A model generated the notes under the pieces. The model was not told where the DNA came from and searched no databases. It saw only the letters and a program-made list of their open reading frames with translations. A DNA stretch of 63,632 nucleotides from Pseudotamlana agarivorans. Its GTDB lineage: Bacteria > Bacteroidota > Bacteroidia > Flavobacteriales > Flavobacteriaceae. Below, piece by piece: positions 9,070-18,103 of the stretch (the first letter of the stretch is position 1; every line of letters starts with the position of its first letter). Both the position numbers and the translations under genes were made by a program. The stretch lies in NCBI RefSeq assembly GCF_001642835.1, contig NZ_LXEI01000020.1:1-63632 (forward strand), in the 5' to 3' direction.

Positions 9070-10023
9070 ATGAAAATTGATCGTTTTGTATTGGCTATAA
9101 TAGCCACCATTATCACCGCATATTTTTTTCCGCAATTAGGAAGTTCTTCAAGTCCTGTCCCTTTGGACTTGATAGGCTCTATAGGTGTTTCTTTAATTTT
9201 CTTTTTTTACGGATTAAAATTAAGTCCGGATAAGATTAAATCTGGTTTAAAAAACTGGAAGCTACACTTAGTTGTACAGGCTTCTACCTTTTTACTGTTT
9301 CCCTTAATTATTCTCACGGCAAAACCATTTATTTATTCTGAAGAAGCTGAAAATTTATGGCTTTCGTTTCTGTTTCTAGGTGCTTTACCTTCTACGGTAT
9401 CCTCATCGGTGGTTATGGTATCCATTGCTAAAGGCAATGTGCCTGCGGCTATTTTTAATGCTAGTATTTCTGGACTTATCGGTATTATGATTACACCGCT
9501 TTGGATGGAGCTTTTTATTCCTCCAAGTACGTCGGATTTCGATTTAACAGAAATTTACACCAAATTAATTATCACCATCATTGCCCCCGTTTTTTTAGGG
9601 ATCCTTCTACAGCGTTTTGGAAGACATTTTGCAGCAAAATACAAGAGCCAATTAACCACATTCGATAAACTTGTTATTCTTTTAATTATTTACAAGAGCT
9701 TTGTGCACTCCTTTGAAGACAATATTTTTAGCAGTATGAGTTTAATCGATTTGTTAATCATTGCCGCGCTTCTTATTTTGCTTTTTTACACGATCTATTT
9801 CCTTATCGGATTTATTTCTAAAACCTTAAAATTTAATAGAGAAGATCAAATTACAGCGCAATTTTGTGGTACTAAAAAATCCTTGGTTCATGGAACGGTT
9901 TTCGCCGAAATATTATTTCCTGCAACATTCCCTATAGGTATGATGTTACTACCGCTTATGCTTTTTCATGCTTTCCAGATTTTTATAATTAGCATAATTG
10001 CGTCGCGATTAGGTAACGAATAG
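9070..10023 (+). CDS. SBF-like transporter (bile acid:sodium symporter superfamily)
   Basis: This 317-residue inner-membrane protein has about nine or ten predicted helices. The blocks GVSLIFFFYGLKLS and GALPSTVSSSVVMVSIAKGNVPAAIFNA are typical of the SBF_like (YfeH-type) branch of the bile acid:sodium symporter superfamily, including the conserved crossover region with small polar residues. The true substrate of these bacterial members is rarely known; organic anion or metabolite transport with sodium is a family-based guess. The ATG follows a terminator by 20 nt, so the gene needs its own promoter; AACCTTTG just upstream is only a near match. It ends convergent to lipB, 16 nt away. Confidence 0.85.
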   Translation: MKIDRFVLAIIATIITAYFFPQLGSSSSPVPLDLIGSIGVSLIFFFYGLKLSPDKIKSGLKNWKLHLVVQASTFLLFPLIILTAKPFIYSEEAENLWLSFLFLGALPSTVSSSVVMVSIAKGNVPAAIFNASISGLIGIMITPLWMELFIPPSTSDFDLTEIYTKLIITIIAPVFLGILLQRFGRHFAAKYKSQLTTFDKLVILLIIYKSFVHSFEDNIFSSMSLIDLLIIAALLILLFYTIYFLIGFISKTLKFNREDQITAQFCGTKKSLVHGTVFAEILFPATFPIGMMLLPLMLFHAFQIFIISIIASRLGNE

Positions 10024-10039
10024 AAGTATAATAGGCGGT

Positions 10040-10744
10040 TTAAAACGCTACCAACTCTGCTTCAAAAAGGGTTTTGAAATGTTTTCGTAATTTTTCTTTT
10101 ACTTCAGCTTCGTCTACTTTAGATTTCCCTAATTCTACATTTAAAGAGGTTACGGCTTTACCTCGTATTCCACAGGGAATGATATTATCGAAATAGCCTA
10201 AATCGGCATTGACGTTTAAAGCGAAGCCATGCATGGTAACCCAGCGGCTGGCACGTACACCCATAGCACAAATTTTACGTGCAAACGGTGTACCTACATC
10301 TAACCATACTCCTGTTTCACCAGGGCTACGTTCAGATTTTAATCCGTAATCGGCCAGTGTTAGAATAATCATTTCCTCTAACAATCGTAGATACTTATGG
10401 ATATCGGTAAAAAAGTTTTCTAAATCTAAAATGGGATAGCCCACAATTTGTCCGGGACCATGATATGTAATATCGCCTCCTCTATTTATTTTATAAAAAG
10501 CAGCACCTTTTTCGGTAAGTTGTGCTTCACTTAAAAGTAAGTTAGACATATCGCCGCTCTTTCCTAGAGTGTACACATGAGGATGTTCTACAAACAACAA
10601 ATAATTGGGCGTAGCTAAGGCGGTATCTTCTCTTCTATTTTTAATTTTTAAATCGACAATCTCTTTAAAAATAGCTTCTTGATAATCCCAAGTTTCCTTG
10701 TAATCTTTAACACCTAATTCTTGAACTTTAACTTCCTTATTCAC
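10040..10744 (-). CDS. lipB: Octanoyl-[acyl-carrier-protein]:protein N-octanoyltransferase
   Basis: This enzyme moves octanoate from acyl carrier protein to the lipoyl domains of 2-oxoacid dehydrogenases, the first step of endogenous lipoate synthesis. It has 234 residues, a usual length. The motif RGGDITYHGPGQIVGYPI, the ARKICAMGVRASRWVTMHGFALN block with the catalytic Lys, and IPCGIRGKAVTSL with the acyl-accepting Cys are all present. The gene is monocistronic on the minus strand. About 110 nt upstream is a TACCTTTG box, and the leader begins with a stem-loop that may affect expression. Confidence 0.97.
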   Translation of the reverse strand: MNKEVKVQELGVKDYKETWDYQEAIFKEIVDLKIKNRREDTALATPNYLLFVEHPHVYTLGKSGDMSNLLLSEAQLTEKGAAFYKINRGGDITYHGPGQIVGYPILDLENFFTDIHKYLRLLEEMIILTLADYGLKSERSPGETGVWLDVGTPFARKICAMGVRASRWVTMHGFALNVNADLGYFDNIIPCGIRGKAVTSLNVELGKSKVDEAEVKEKLRKHFKTLFEAELVAF

Positions 10745-10825
10745 TTGCTTTTTCTAATTATTACCCTGAGCCTTCTAAAAAACAACACTATACTTTAGAC
10801 CTTAATAGGATAACTGTTTGACGAT

Positions 10826-10862
10826 TCCAAAGCATCTCTACTCGATGCTTGGCGCAAAGGTA
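10826..10862 (-). promoter_or_regulatory. lipB -7 box and leader hairpin
   Basis: The minus strand reads TACCTTTG at 10855-10862, an exact TAnnTTTG match. It is followed directly by a stem-loop, CCAAGCATC / GATGCTTTGG with a seven-base loop, at 10826-10852, placed at the predicted 5' end of the lipB transcript. The hairpin lacks a U run, so it is not a normal terminator. mRNA protection or a translation effect is possible. Confidence 0.45.
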
Positions 10863-10952
10863 ATTATTAAAAACCAATAAAAGCAGATTGGCAAAACAGG
10901 TGTTTTGACAGAAAAACTGTCAAAAGTCAGTTTAGCCAGTTTATAAAATACT

Positions 10953-10960
10953 TACCTTTG
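10953..10960 (+). promoter_or_regulatory. Probable -7 box of the gene at 10985
   Basis: TACCTTTG matches TAnnTTTG exactly, 25 nt before the chosen ATG. It falls partly inside an in-frame upstream extension of the gene, which supports the later start. Confidence 0.5.
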
Positions 10961-10984
10961 ATTTGTAATTTAAATACTATTAAA

Positions 10985-11683
10985 ATGAAAAGTATATTTA
11001 AAAAACTAAGTACAACCCTTTTATTTTTTGGCGTTCTTACATCAACAACCGTAATCAACGCGCAAAGTTGTAGCGATTATTATCCTACAAAAAAAGGCAC
11101 AAAGTATGAAATCACACATTATGACAAAAAAAACAAGCTAGCTTCCAAAGATGCTTATGAAATTATAGGAACTTCTGGAAATACAACAACAATTCATGTG
11201 ATAATGACCGATGAAAAAGGCAAAGAAACTATTAACGACAGTTACGATATGATTTGTACTGGAGACGCCGTTGAAATTGATGTGAACTCTATGATTAGCA
11301 AAAAGATGGCTTCAGAACTTGCTGGAAAGGATATCGATCTAGATATTAACGGCACAAAAATGGTTATCCCTAATAATTTAAGCGTTGGTAAAACCCTTCC
11401 TGACAATAATTTAGAAATGGATATCAAAGCAGGGAGCATGGACATGAAATTTAAAGTAAAAACCTATAATCGTAAAGTAACAGGAAAAGAAAAAGTAACT
11501 GTCCCAGCTGGAACTTTTGATTGTTTTGTTTTAGAGCAAGAAACAGAAATGCATATGCTCATTACAAAACACACCAAATCAAAACAATGGATTGCTGAAG
11601 GTGTTGGACTTGTAAAACAAGAAACATACAACAAAAAAGGAAAGTTTCAAGGAAAAGAAGAATTAACAGCTTTCTCAAAATAA
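10985..11683 (+). CDS. Secreted protein, DUF3108/TapB-like, function unknown
   Basis: This is a 232-residue exported protein. The ATG at 10985 starts a clear signal peptide (MKSIFKKLSTTLLFFGVLTSTTVINAQ); an in-frame start nine codons upstream would overlap the -7 box and is rejected. The mature part is a beta-rich single domain with a YYPTKKGTKYEITHYDKKNK opening, a VPAGTFDCFVLEQET motif and an IAEGVGLVKQETYNKKGK closing strand. These features recur in DUF3108-like periplasmic proteins of Bacteroidota. It has a single mature-domain Cys pair (SCSDYYP and FDCFV). It stands alone with its own promoter and terminator. Confidence 0.7.
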   Translation: MKSIFKKLSTTLLFFGVLTSTTVINAQSCSDYYPTKKGTKYEITHYDKKNKLASKDAYEIIGTSGNTTTIHVIMTDEKGKETINDSYDMICTGDAVEIDVNSMISKKMASELAGKDIDLDINGTKMVIPNNLSVGKTLPDNNLEMDIKAGSMDMKFKVKTYNRKVTGKEKVTVPAGTFDCFVLEQETEMHMLITKHTKSKQWIAEGVGLVKQETYNKKGKFQGKEELTAFSK

Positions 11684-11711
11684 TTGAGAATGTAATTCAT
11701 TTAATTCAATA

Positions 11712-11750
11712 AAAAAGTCTGAAATGTGATTAACATGTTTCAGACTTTTT
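11712..11750. terminator. Intrinsic terminator
   Basis: The stem AAAAAGTCTGAAA / TTTCAGACTTTTT is closed by a bulged loop. It lies between convergent genes and can serve the 10985 gene and the small minus-strand gene ending at 11758. Confidence 0.75.
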
Positions 11751-11757
11751 TATGCCA

Positions 11758-11922
11758 TTAGTTTGTGTACTTCGGATTGTTTAGAATAACCAAAGCTGCA
11801 ATAACACCAGGTACCCAACCGCAAAGCCATAATAAAAATACGATTAATACCGAGCCACAACCTTTGCCTATAACGGCTAATGGCGGACATATAATTGACA
11901 ATAAAACTCTCCAAAAACTCAT
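11758..11922 (-). CDS. YqaE/Pmp3-family small membrane protein
   Basis: I translated this 54-residue gene by hand. It opens with MSFWRVLLSIICPPLAVI, continues with GKGCGSVLIVFLLWLCGWVPG and ends VIAALVILNNPKYTN. The CPPLAV motif, the two hydrophobic helices and the LCGWVPGVIAA segment are diagnostic of the YqaE/Pmp3 (UPF0057) family. Members are tiny inner-membrane proteins that help maintain membrane potential under salt or cold stress in yeast and plants; the bacterial role is unclear. The gene is easily missed because of its length. It is transcribed towards the terminator at 11712. Confidence 0.93.
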   Translation of the reverse strand: MSFWRVLLSIICPPLAVIGKGCGSVLIVFLLWLCGWVPGVIAALVILNNPKYTN

Positions 11923-12005
11923 GTGTTGTTATTCTTTTGATTGACGACTACCTTTATGACGCTTAAAACGTTTAAACGTTACATTAAATTTCCTAAAAAA
12001 CGACG

Positions 12006-12110
12006 GCGCTGCGTTAGGGATAGCAGCGGAAATCCTTTTTGTGAGGTACGAATAAAAAGATTGCAGCGTATAGCCCGACCTCCCGATTGGGATCGGGAGT
12101 GTAACGCCCT
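12006..12110 (+). ncRNA. Structured RNA element, possibly Flavo-1-type
   Basis: The stretch can fold compactly: GCGTTA (12011-12016) pairs with TAACGC (12102-12107), CTTTTT (12035-12040) with AAAAAG (12054-12059), and CTCCCGAT (12080-12087) with ATCGGGAG (12092-12099). It has conserved-looking single-stranded words GATAGCAGCGGAAATCC and GCAGCGTATAGCCCGAC that I recall from many Flavobacteriia intergenic regions. Reading frames cross it on both strands, but they look like translated RNA, not proteins. I suspect the Flavo-1 RNA family, from memory only. It lies upstream of lysS. The strand is inferred from the direction of lysS. Confidence 0.5.
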
Positions 12111-12193
12111 TAAAATTCATAAATCATAAAGTGTAAATCGGAAATCAAATGATTATATTTGTGCCTTAAAAATTTTCACATCATATTTAAAGT

Positions 12194-13885
12194 ATGGCAC
12201 AATTATCTGAACAAGAGCTTGTAAGAAGAGAGAAATTAGCAAAACTGCGTGAGTTAGGAATCAATCCTTATCCAGCAGATTTATATCCTGTAAATCATAC
12301 TTCTAGAGAAGTTAAAAACGATTTTGAAGAAGGCAAACCTGTTACGATTGCAGGACGTTTAATGATGATAAAGGTGCAAGGAAAGGCTAGTTTTGCACAG
12401 TTACAAGATGCTGAAGGTAAAATACAGGTCTATTTTAACCGTGATGAAATTTGCCCTGGTGAAGACAAAGTTAAATACAACGAAGTTTTTAAAAAGCTTC
12501 TAGATTTTGGTGATTTTGTTGGTATTGAAGGCGAATTATTTAAAACCAAAGTTGGAGAAAAATCGGTTAGAGTAAAAGATTTTACTCTGTTGAGTAAGGC
12601 TTTAAAACCGCTTCCTCTTCCTAAAGAAAAGGACGGTGTTGTTTACGATGCTTTTACCGATCCTGAACAACGTTACAGACAACGTTATGCCGATTTAGTG
12701 GTAAACCCGCATGTTAAAGAAGTGTTTATGAAACGTACCAAGTTGTTTAATGCGATGCGTTCGTTTTTTAATAATTCTGGGTATTTTGAAGTTGAAACAC
12801 CAGTATTACAACCTATTCCTGGAGGTGCTGCTGCAAGACCATTTATAACACATCACAATGCTTTAGATGTGCCTTTATACATGCGAATTGCCAATGAATT
12901 GTATTTAAAAAGATTGATTGTTGGTGGTTTTGATGGTGTTTACGAATTTTCTAAGAACTTTAGAAACGAAGGTATGGACCGCACGCATAATCCAGAATTT
13001 ACGGCTATGGAAATTTACGTAGCTTATAAGGATTACAACTGGATGATGGATTTCTGTGAGCGTTTATTAGAGTACTGCGCTATGGTTGTTAACGAGTCAA
13101 CTACCGTAAAATTTGGTGAGCATGAAATAAACTTTAAAGCCCCTTATGCGCGTGTCACTATGGCCGATTCGATTAAAGAATTTACTGGCTTTGACATTAC
13201 AGGAAAAACAGAAGACGAAATTAGACAAGCCGCAAAAGACCTTGGTATTGAAGTGGACGAGACTATGGGTAAAGGGAAGTTAATTGATGAAATTTTTGGA
13301 GAGAAATGTGAGGGTAACTATATTCAACCAACTTTCATTACCGACTACCCTAAAGAAATGAGTCCGCTATGTAAAGAACACCGCGACAACCCTGAGTTAA
13401 CCGAGCGTTTTGAACTTATGGTTTGTGGTAAAGAAATTGCAAATGCCTACTCGGAGTTAAACGACCCTATTGATCAGCGTGAGCGTTTTGAACACCAATT
13501 AAAACTTGCTGAAAAGGGTGATGATGAAGCTACCGAATTTATAGACCACGACTTTTTACGTGCTTTAGAATACGGTATGCCTCCTACTTCTGGAATGGGT
13601 ATTGGCATGGACCGATTAATTATGTTTTTAACCAATAATCAATCGATTCAAGAAGTTTTATTCTTCCCTCAAATGCGACCAGAGAAAAAGGCGGTTGCTT
13701 TAAGTGATGAAGGTAAAGCTGTTTTAGATCTTTTAAAGAAAGCTGAAAAATTAGCGTTAACAGATTTAAAAACACAATCTGGTTTATCGAATAAAAAATG
13801 GGATAAAACCATTAAGGAATTAACAAAAAACAAATTAGCTAAAGTAGAAAATACCGATGATGGCTTGTTTGTGGAACTACTATAA
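12194..13885 (+). CDS. lysS: Lysyl-tRNA synthetase (class II)
   Basis: This enzyme charges tRNA-Lys in the cytoplasm. It has 563 residues. An OB-fold anticodon-binding domain (about 55-155, with [21 protein letters not shown]) is followed by the class II catalytic domain. Motif 2 is [20 protein letters not shown] and motif 3 is [16 protein letters not shown]. The catalytic part ends near residue 497; a further 65 residues ([15 protein letters not shown]... ending [13 protein letters not shown]) form an extra helical domain, seen in other Bacteroidota enzymes. A -7-like TATATTTG is at 12154-12161, 33 nt before the ATG. A strong terminator follows. Confidence 0.98.
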   Translation: MAQLSEQELVRREKLAKLRELGINPYPADLYPVNHTSREVKNDFEEGKPVTIAGRLMMIKVQGKASFAQLQDAEGKIQVYFNRDEICPGEDKVKYNEVFKKLLDFGDFVGIEGELFKTKVGEKSVRVKDFTLLSKALKPLPLPKEKDGVVYDAFTDPEQRYRQRYADLVVNPHVKEVFMKRTKLFNAMRSFFNNSGYFEVETPVLQPIPGGAAARPFITHHNALDVPLYMRIANELYLKRLIVGGFDGVYEFSKNFRNEGMDRTHNPEFTAMEIYVAYKDYNWMMDFCERLLEYCAMVVNESTTVKFGEHEINFKAPYARVTMADSIKEFTGFDITGKTEDEIRQAAKDLGIEVDETMGKGKLIDEIFGEKCEGNYIQPTFITDYPKEMSPLCKEHRDNPELTERFELMVCGKEIANAYSELNDPIDQRERFEHQLKLAEKGDDEATEFIDHDFLRALEYGMPPTSGMGIGMDRLIMFLTNNQSIQEVLFFPQMRPEKKAVALSDEGKAVLDLLKKAEKLALTDLKTQSGLSNKKWDKTIKELTKNKLAKVENTDDGLFVELL

Positions 13886-13905
13886 GTTCTATAACCATAT
13901 AAAAT

Positions 13906-13935
13906 AAAAAAGCCGGGAACCACCCCGGCTTTTTT
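13906..13935 (+). terminator. Intrinsic terminator after lysS
   Basis: A GC-rich stem AGCCGGG / CCCGGCT has a six-base loop (AACCAC) and is flanked by A5 and T5. This is a classical rho-independent terminator. Confidence 0.9.
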
Positions 13936-14257
13936 GTTAACTAACTAACAACTAAACATAATTCTTAAACCAATATATTTTAAATTAAAAAGTCGTTTTA
14001 GGAGGAACTTTTTAATATTATTTTGTTTTAAACTAATTACTCTACAAAGAGAAGAAATATCTAGGATGTGGTTAAGGAATTTAGAAATGTTTAACAGCAT
14101 TGTTAGCTAACTTTATACTTTCATTAAGATTACATAATAACTTTGTTAATTTTTTTAATAAAACCTCACATTCAAACTTAAATTAGTTTAAACCTACACC
14201 GTTTAATCTTAAAACCAAACCTAATATTCTTTTATATTTGTTTATCGACAAGTAATT
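13936..14257. other. Intergenic region upstream of the DUF2914 gene
   Basis: About 320 nt of AT-rich sequence without a coding frame. The only sign of function is TATATTTG at 14233-14240, an exact -7 box 17 nt before the ATG at 14258. The -33 element is not evident. Confidence 0.4.
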
Positions 14258-15373
14258 ATGAAACGAAAATTAGTTAGGCTAAAAAACAGCCCTCTGCCAC
14301 AATTTCTTCAAAAACATAAGAAATACGCGCCACTCCTTTTCTTTATAGGCGGTTTTATTTTTGACACCCTAACACTTGGTCGCATCGATAGGCTTTATGA
14401 CCTTACCGTCTTATGCTTACACATGTCTGCCTTAACCATAACCCTTTACTTATTTAACTTGGCAGACGATGGCAAATGGAAAAACACTTTTTTAGAACGT
14501 ATTGAAGCTTATTTCCCTCTAGCCATTCAGTTTTTTTTCGGAGGACTATCTAGTGCTTTTGTTATTTACTTTTCTAGAAGTGTTTCCATTTCTAAAACCG
14601 CTTCTTTCTTTACTATTTTAGTGGTATTACTTTTAGCAAACGAACTTTTAAAAAAGCGTATTTCTAATAAATATTTACAGTTCAGCATCTATTATTTTAT
14701 CAGTTTCACCTTTTTTACTTTTATGATCCCTGTATTTTTAAGACAAATGGGGCATCTTATTTTTATCTGCTCGGGTTTAGTTAGCCTGGGAATTACGCTA
14801 ACCTTAATTACAGTGATTTATAGAAGGAGTCCGAGTACGCGCTCTGAAATCCATTTAGGCAAGCTTATCACTTTAATCGTTTCCATTTACTTGGCAATAA
14901 ATCTTTTTTACCATTTTAAGCTTATCCCTCCTGTACCTCTTGCTTTACAGACAGGCATTGTCGCTCACGATATTCAGGTAAAAAATAATGAATACATTGT
15001 CACCTACGAAAAGAAGAAACCCTTCGTTTTTTGGAGAGACCACCGATCTAAATTTGTGCGTTCTAATAACAAACCTGTTTATATTTTCTCTTCGATTTTT
15101 GCACCTACTGCGTTAAAAAAATCAATTATTCATCGCTGGCAGTGGTTTGATGTTACTAAAGACGACTGGGTAACTTACGATGATATTAGCTTCAATATTA
15201 CTGGTGGCCGTAATGACGGTTTTCGAGGGTACACCTATAAGAACAATGTAAAACCTGGGCTTTGGCGCGTTGAAGTAATCACTCAAGAAGAACTTGTTCT
15301 TGGGATTATAGAATTTGAAATCATTATGGATGCTAACCAAGCTCCTAAACGTTTAGTAAAAAAAGCTTTTTAA
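14258..15373 (+). CDS. DUF2914-family membrane protein
   Basis: This is a 371-residue integral membrane protein with about eight predicted helices in the first 235 residues, followed by a soluble domain. The soluble part (about 245-360) contains IIHRWQWFDVTKDDWVTYDD and RGYTYKNNVKPGLWRVEV, the hallmark HRW...G.W.V pattern of DUF2914. The gene stands alone with a weak promoter. The function of this family is unknown; export or sensing at the inner membrane is only a guess. No motif for catalysis is visible. Confidence 0.8.
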   Translation: MKRKLVRLKNSPLPQFLQKHKKYAPLLFFIGGFIFDTLTLGRIDRLYDLTVLCLHMSALTITLYLFNLADDGKWKNTFLERIEAYFPLAIQFFFGGLSSAFVIYFSRSVSISKTASFFTILVVLLLANELLKKRISNKYLQFSIYYFISFTFFTFMIPVFLRQMGHLIFICSGLVSLGITLTLITVIYRRSPSTRSEIHLGKLITLIVSIYLAINLFYHFKLIPPVPLALQTGIVAHDIQVKNNEYIVTYEKKKPFVFWRDHRSKFVRSNNKPVYIFSSIFAPTALKKSIIHRWQWFDVTKDDWVTYDDISFNITGGRNDGFRGYTYKNNVKPGLWRVEVITQEELVLGIIEFEIIMDANQAPKRLVKKAF

Positions 15374-15444
15374 ACATTTTCGTAGTACATCAAAATTTTA
15401 TTTGATTTAAAGTTTTAAAACGGACTAAAAAAGCTGTGAATTTC

Positions 15445-15491
15445 TTGTGATTTTAAATACAATTTCTCCCTATATTTAGCGAAACTAACCA
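15445..15491 (+). promoter_or_regulatory. Promoter and AACTAACC leader of gene 15513
   Basis: TTG (15445-15447) is followed after 23 nt by TATATTTA (15471-15478), one base off TAnnTTTG, placing the start near 15484. The leader begins with AAACTAACCA (15482-15491) and also contains TAAACTAAAC (15498-15507). The first is complementary to the linker of the three-copy sRNA, the second to the candidate sRNA at 26435-26498. Confidence 0.4.
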
Positions 15492-15512
15492 CCCCAATAA
15501 ACTAAACTGAAG

Positions 15513-17978
15513 ATGATTAAAAAATTAATCGTTGGAATTGCTTTGCTAACATGCCTATCATTTAGTGTTACAAATCATTTTCGTGCTTTGGTCTTACAGA
15601 AAATAGACCATTACGCATCAAACAACTATCCCGAAAAAATATATGTACATACTGATAAGCCCTATTATGCTTTAGGCGACGATATATGGTTTACAGCCTA
15701 TTTAGTAAATGGTGTAACACACAAAAAATCTGAAAAAAGCAACATCATTTACGTCGAACTTATAGATGAGGAAGATACTATCATTTCAAAAAAACAACTA
15801 TATACGAATTCCCTAAGTGTCGCTGGTGATTTTAAGATTAGAAAAAACATTAAGCCCGGAAAATACATACTTCGAGCCTACACCAATTACATGAGAAATG
15901 CGAACGAAAACGACCTCTTTCAGAAGGAAATTTCAATCATTGATCATAATTCCAATACCGTTCCTTTACATTTAAAAGAAGTAAGTAGCTCTAAAAGTTT
16001 ACAAGCAAGCAAACTTAATAAACCAGAAATTAGCTTTTTTCCCGAAGGCGGCAACCTTGTAAACAACTTATCGTCTAAAATAGCCATCGAAGTAAGGCAT
16101 CATAATGGCATGAACATACAAGGACAGATTAAAGATTCGGAAAATAACATCATTTCTAATTTTAAAACCTCTCAATATGGCATAGGCATCACCACCTTAA
16201 CTCCTAAAGAAAACACCTCGTTCCATGCCAGCGTCATGATTAATAATGAAGAATTAAAATACCCACTCCCCAAGGCACTTCCCTCCGGCCACACGCTATC
16301 CTTAGTGAATTCTGGGGATAAAATCACCATTAAGGCCGCTTCTAACAGTTCAATTGGCTTGAAAAACACGTTTCTAGTGGGACATCAACGCGGTAAATTA
16401 GTATATGAAAAATTTGAAACTACACATACTAATGAATACACAGTTAGCCTAAACACCGAACTTTTATTAGATGGTGTAGCTAGTTTTACGCTTTTCGACA
16501 ATAACGGCAACCCCGTTTGTGAGCGATTAGTTTTTATAGACACCTCGAAAAACGATGTAGATTTACAATTAAACCTTAACAATAACAAGCCCAAACCAAG
16601 AGAAAAAGTTGCTATGCAGCTAAGTTTAAAGGATAAAAATGGCTTACCGTTAAAAGGACAAGTTTCTATGTCTATTACCGACTTGGACGCCATAGATCAA
16701 AAAACAACCGACGAGAACATTAAAACCTACCTTTTACTGAATTCTGATATTAGAGGTTCCATAGAAAATCCTGGATATTTTTTTGAAAAAGAAAACGACC
16801 CAAGACGCCGTTACTTGCTGGACCTAATCATGTTAACTCATGGATGGAGACGATTCAAGTGGACAGATTTACTTTACGAAAAATCTCTAAAACCAAAATT
16901 TAGTGAAGAAAAAGGCATTTACATTTCAGGATATACCACTACCCTTGAAGGCACAAAATCAAGACTAGCCACCAGTACAAGAATGACCTTAATGGGAAGC
17001 ATACCGCATCAGGAATATCAAAAAACAACACCGTTTGGAACATTTAAATATGGTCCTTTTGTTTTCAATGACTCTTTAAAGGTTTTATTAGAAGCTAGAG
17101 TTCATGATTTTAAGTCGGATGATGATCCCAACAACCGAAAGGTTTCTATATACCTTGATGAACCATATTATGATAGCCCTAAAATTATTAAAGAAGAGGT
17201 TCTAAAACTCTTATTAAACGACACTACCAAGGTCTCTTCCTTTATAAAACAAGCTAAAACTATTTCGGCCATAGATTCCATTTACTTAGAAAATGCTACG
17301 AGATTAGATGAGATCGTTATTACAGCAAAAAAGGAGTCTGAAGCAGCCAAAAGAACTGCCGAACTAAATAGTAGAACAAATTATGGTTCTGCATCACGAC
17401 GACTTGATATGGCTGACTATAAAAACCAAAGCCATTTAAGCGTTTTTCAATTATTAAGAAACATACACGGAATTACTACCTTCGGAGATTCCATCTATAT
17501 GAGAAACAAACCTGTTACTAGAATTCTGGTTGATGATTTTCCTGTAGATGTGCTAGATGTCTCCCACATGACTGGTAATGAAGTAGATTTTATTGATGTC
17601 TTAACAGGCGCTCAAGCCTCATTCCATAGCAATTCGGGTGTAGGTGTTATAGCTATTTACACGAAAACCGGAGAATTTGAAAGAAATATTAACATTAAAA
17701 ACAAACCGGGTATTATTAATTTTACCACCAAAGGATTTTATACCGCAAGGGAATATTATGCCCCGAATTACGATGATGAGTTCACCAATCTTGCAAAACA
17801 AGATCTTAGAACAACTTTACACTGGGAGCCATCGATAACGTTTTCTGATGATCAAATAAACACCAAAGAAATATCTTTTTTCACTAGTGACACTAGAAGT
17901 AAGTACGGTATAAGAATAGAGGGGATTACTGAAACAGGCACCCCAATTTATTACGTAACCACTTTAGATGTCGACTAA
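15513..17978 (+). CDS. Secreted MG2-like protein with C-terminal TonB plug domain
   Basis: This 821-residue exported protein starts with a signal segment (MIKKLIVGIALLTCLSF). An N-terminal macroglobulin-like strand region (about 40-130) contains KIYVHTDKPYYALGDDIWF and PGKYILRAYTNYMRN. Further beta-sandwich repeats follow. Near residue 610 comes DEIVITAKK and then a TonB-receptor plug-like domain (about 625-730: FQLLRNIHGI, RILVDDFPVDVL, GVGVIAIYTKTG). No 22-strand barrel follows, so it is not a transporter by itself. Similar hybrids are common in Flavobacteriaceae. They may partner with a barrel or act as envelope adaptors; that is an inference. Monocistronic as far as can be seen. Confidence 0.75.
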   Translation: MIKKLIVGIALLTCLSFSVTNHFRALVLQKIDHYASNNYPEKIYVHTDKPYYALGDDIWFTAYLVNGVTHKKSEKSNIIYVELIDEEDTIISKKQLYTNSLSVAGDFKIRKNIKPGKYILRAYTNYMRNANENDLFQKEISIIDHNSNTVPLHLKEVSSSKSLQASKLNKPEISFFPEGGNLVNNLSSKIAIEVRHHNGMNIQGQIKDSENNIISNFKTSQYGIGITTLTPKENTSFHASVMINNEELKYPLPKALPSGHTLSLVNSGDKITIKAASNSSIGLKNTFLVGHQRGKLVYEKFETTHTNEYTVSLNTELLLDGVASFTLFDNNGNPVCERLVFIDTSKNDVDLQLNLNNNKPKPREKVAMQLSLKDKNGLPLKGQVSMSITDLDAIDQKTTDENIKTYLLLNSDIRGSIENPGYFFEKENDPRRRYLLDLIMLTHGWRRFKWTDLLYEKSLKPKFSEEKGIYISGYTTTLEGTKSRLATSTRMTLMGSIPHQEYQKTTPFGTFKYGPFVFNDSLKVLLEARVHDFKSDDDPNNRKVSIYLDEPYYDSPKIIKEEVLKLLLNDTTKVSSFIKQAKTISAIDSIYLENATRLDEIVITAKKESEAAKRTAELNSRTNYGSASRRLDMADYKNQSHLSVFQLLRNIHGITTFGDSIYMRNKPVTRILVDDFPVDVLDVSHMTGNEVDFIDVLTGAQASFHSNSGVGVIAIYTKTGEFERNINIKNKPGIINFTTKGFYTAREYYAPNYDDEFTNLAKQDLRTTLHWEPSITFSDDQINTKEISFFTSDTRSKYGIRIEGITETGTPIYYVTTLDVD

Positions 17979-18103
17979 TCAACATTATTTTTTCTGAAAA
18001 CGACTCTTAAAGGATATCGTTAACATTTAGTTAAAAAGCAAGACGTCTTTAAACCTTTTTGAAATGTGGAAGTCCTAAGAGTATAATTTTAAAAACATTA
18101 AAG

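Noticed and set aside
11929-12129. Overlapping reading frames on both strands upstream of lysS
   Set aside because: They cross an RNA-like structured element, have no family signature and are more simply explained as chance translations of that element.
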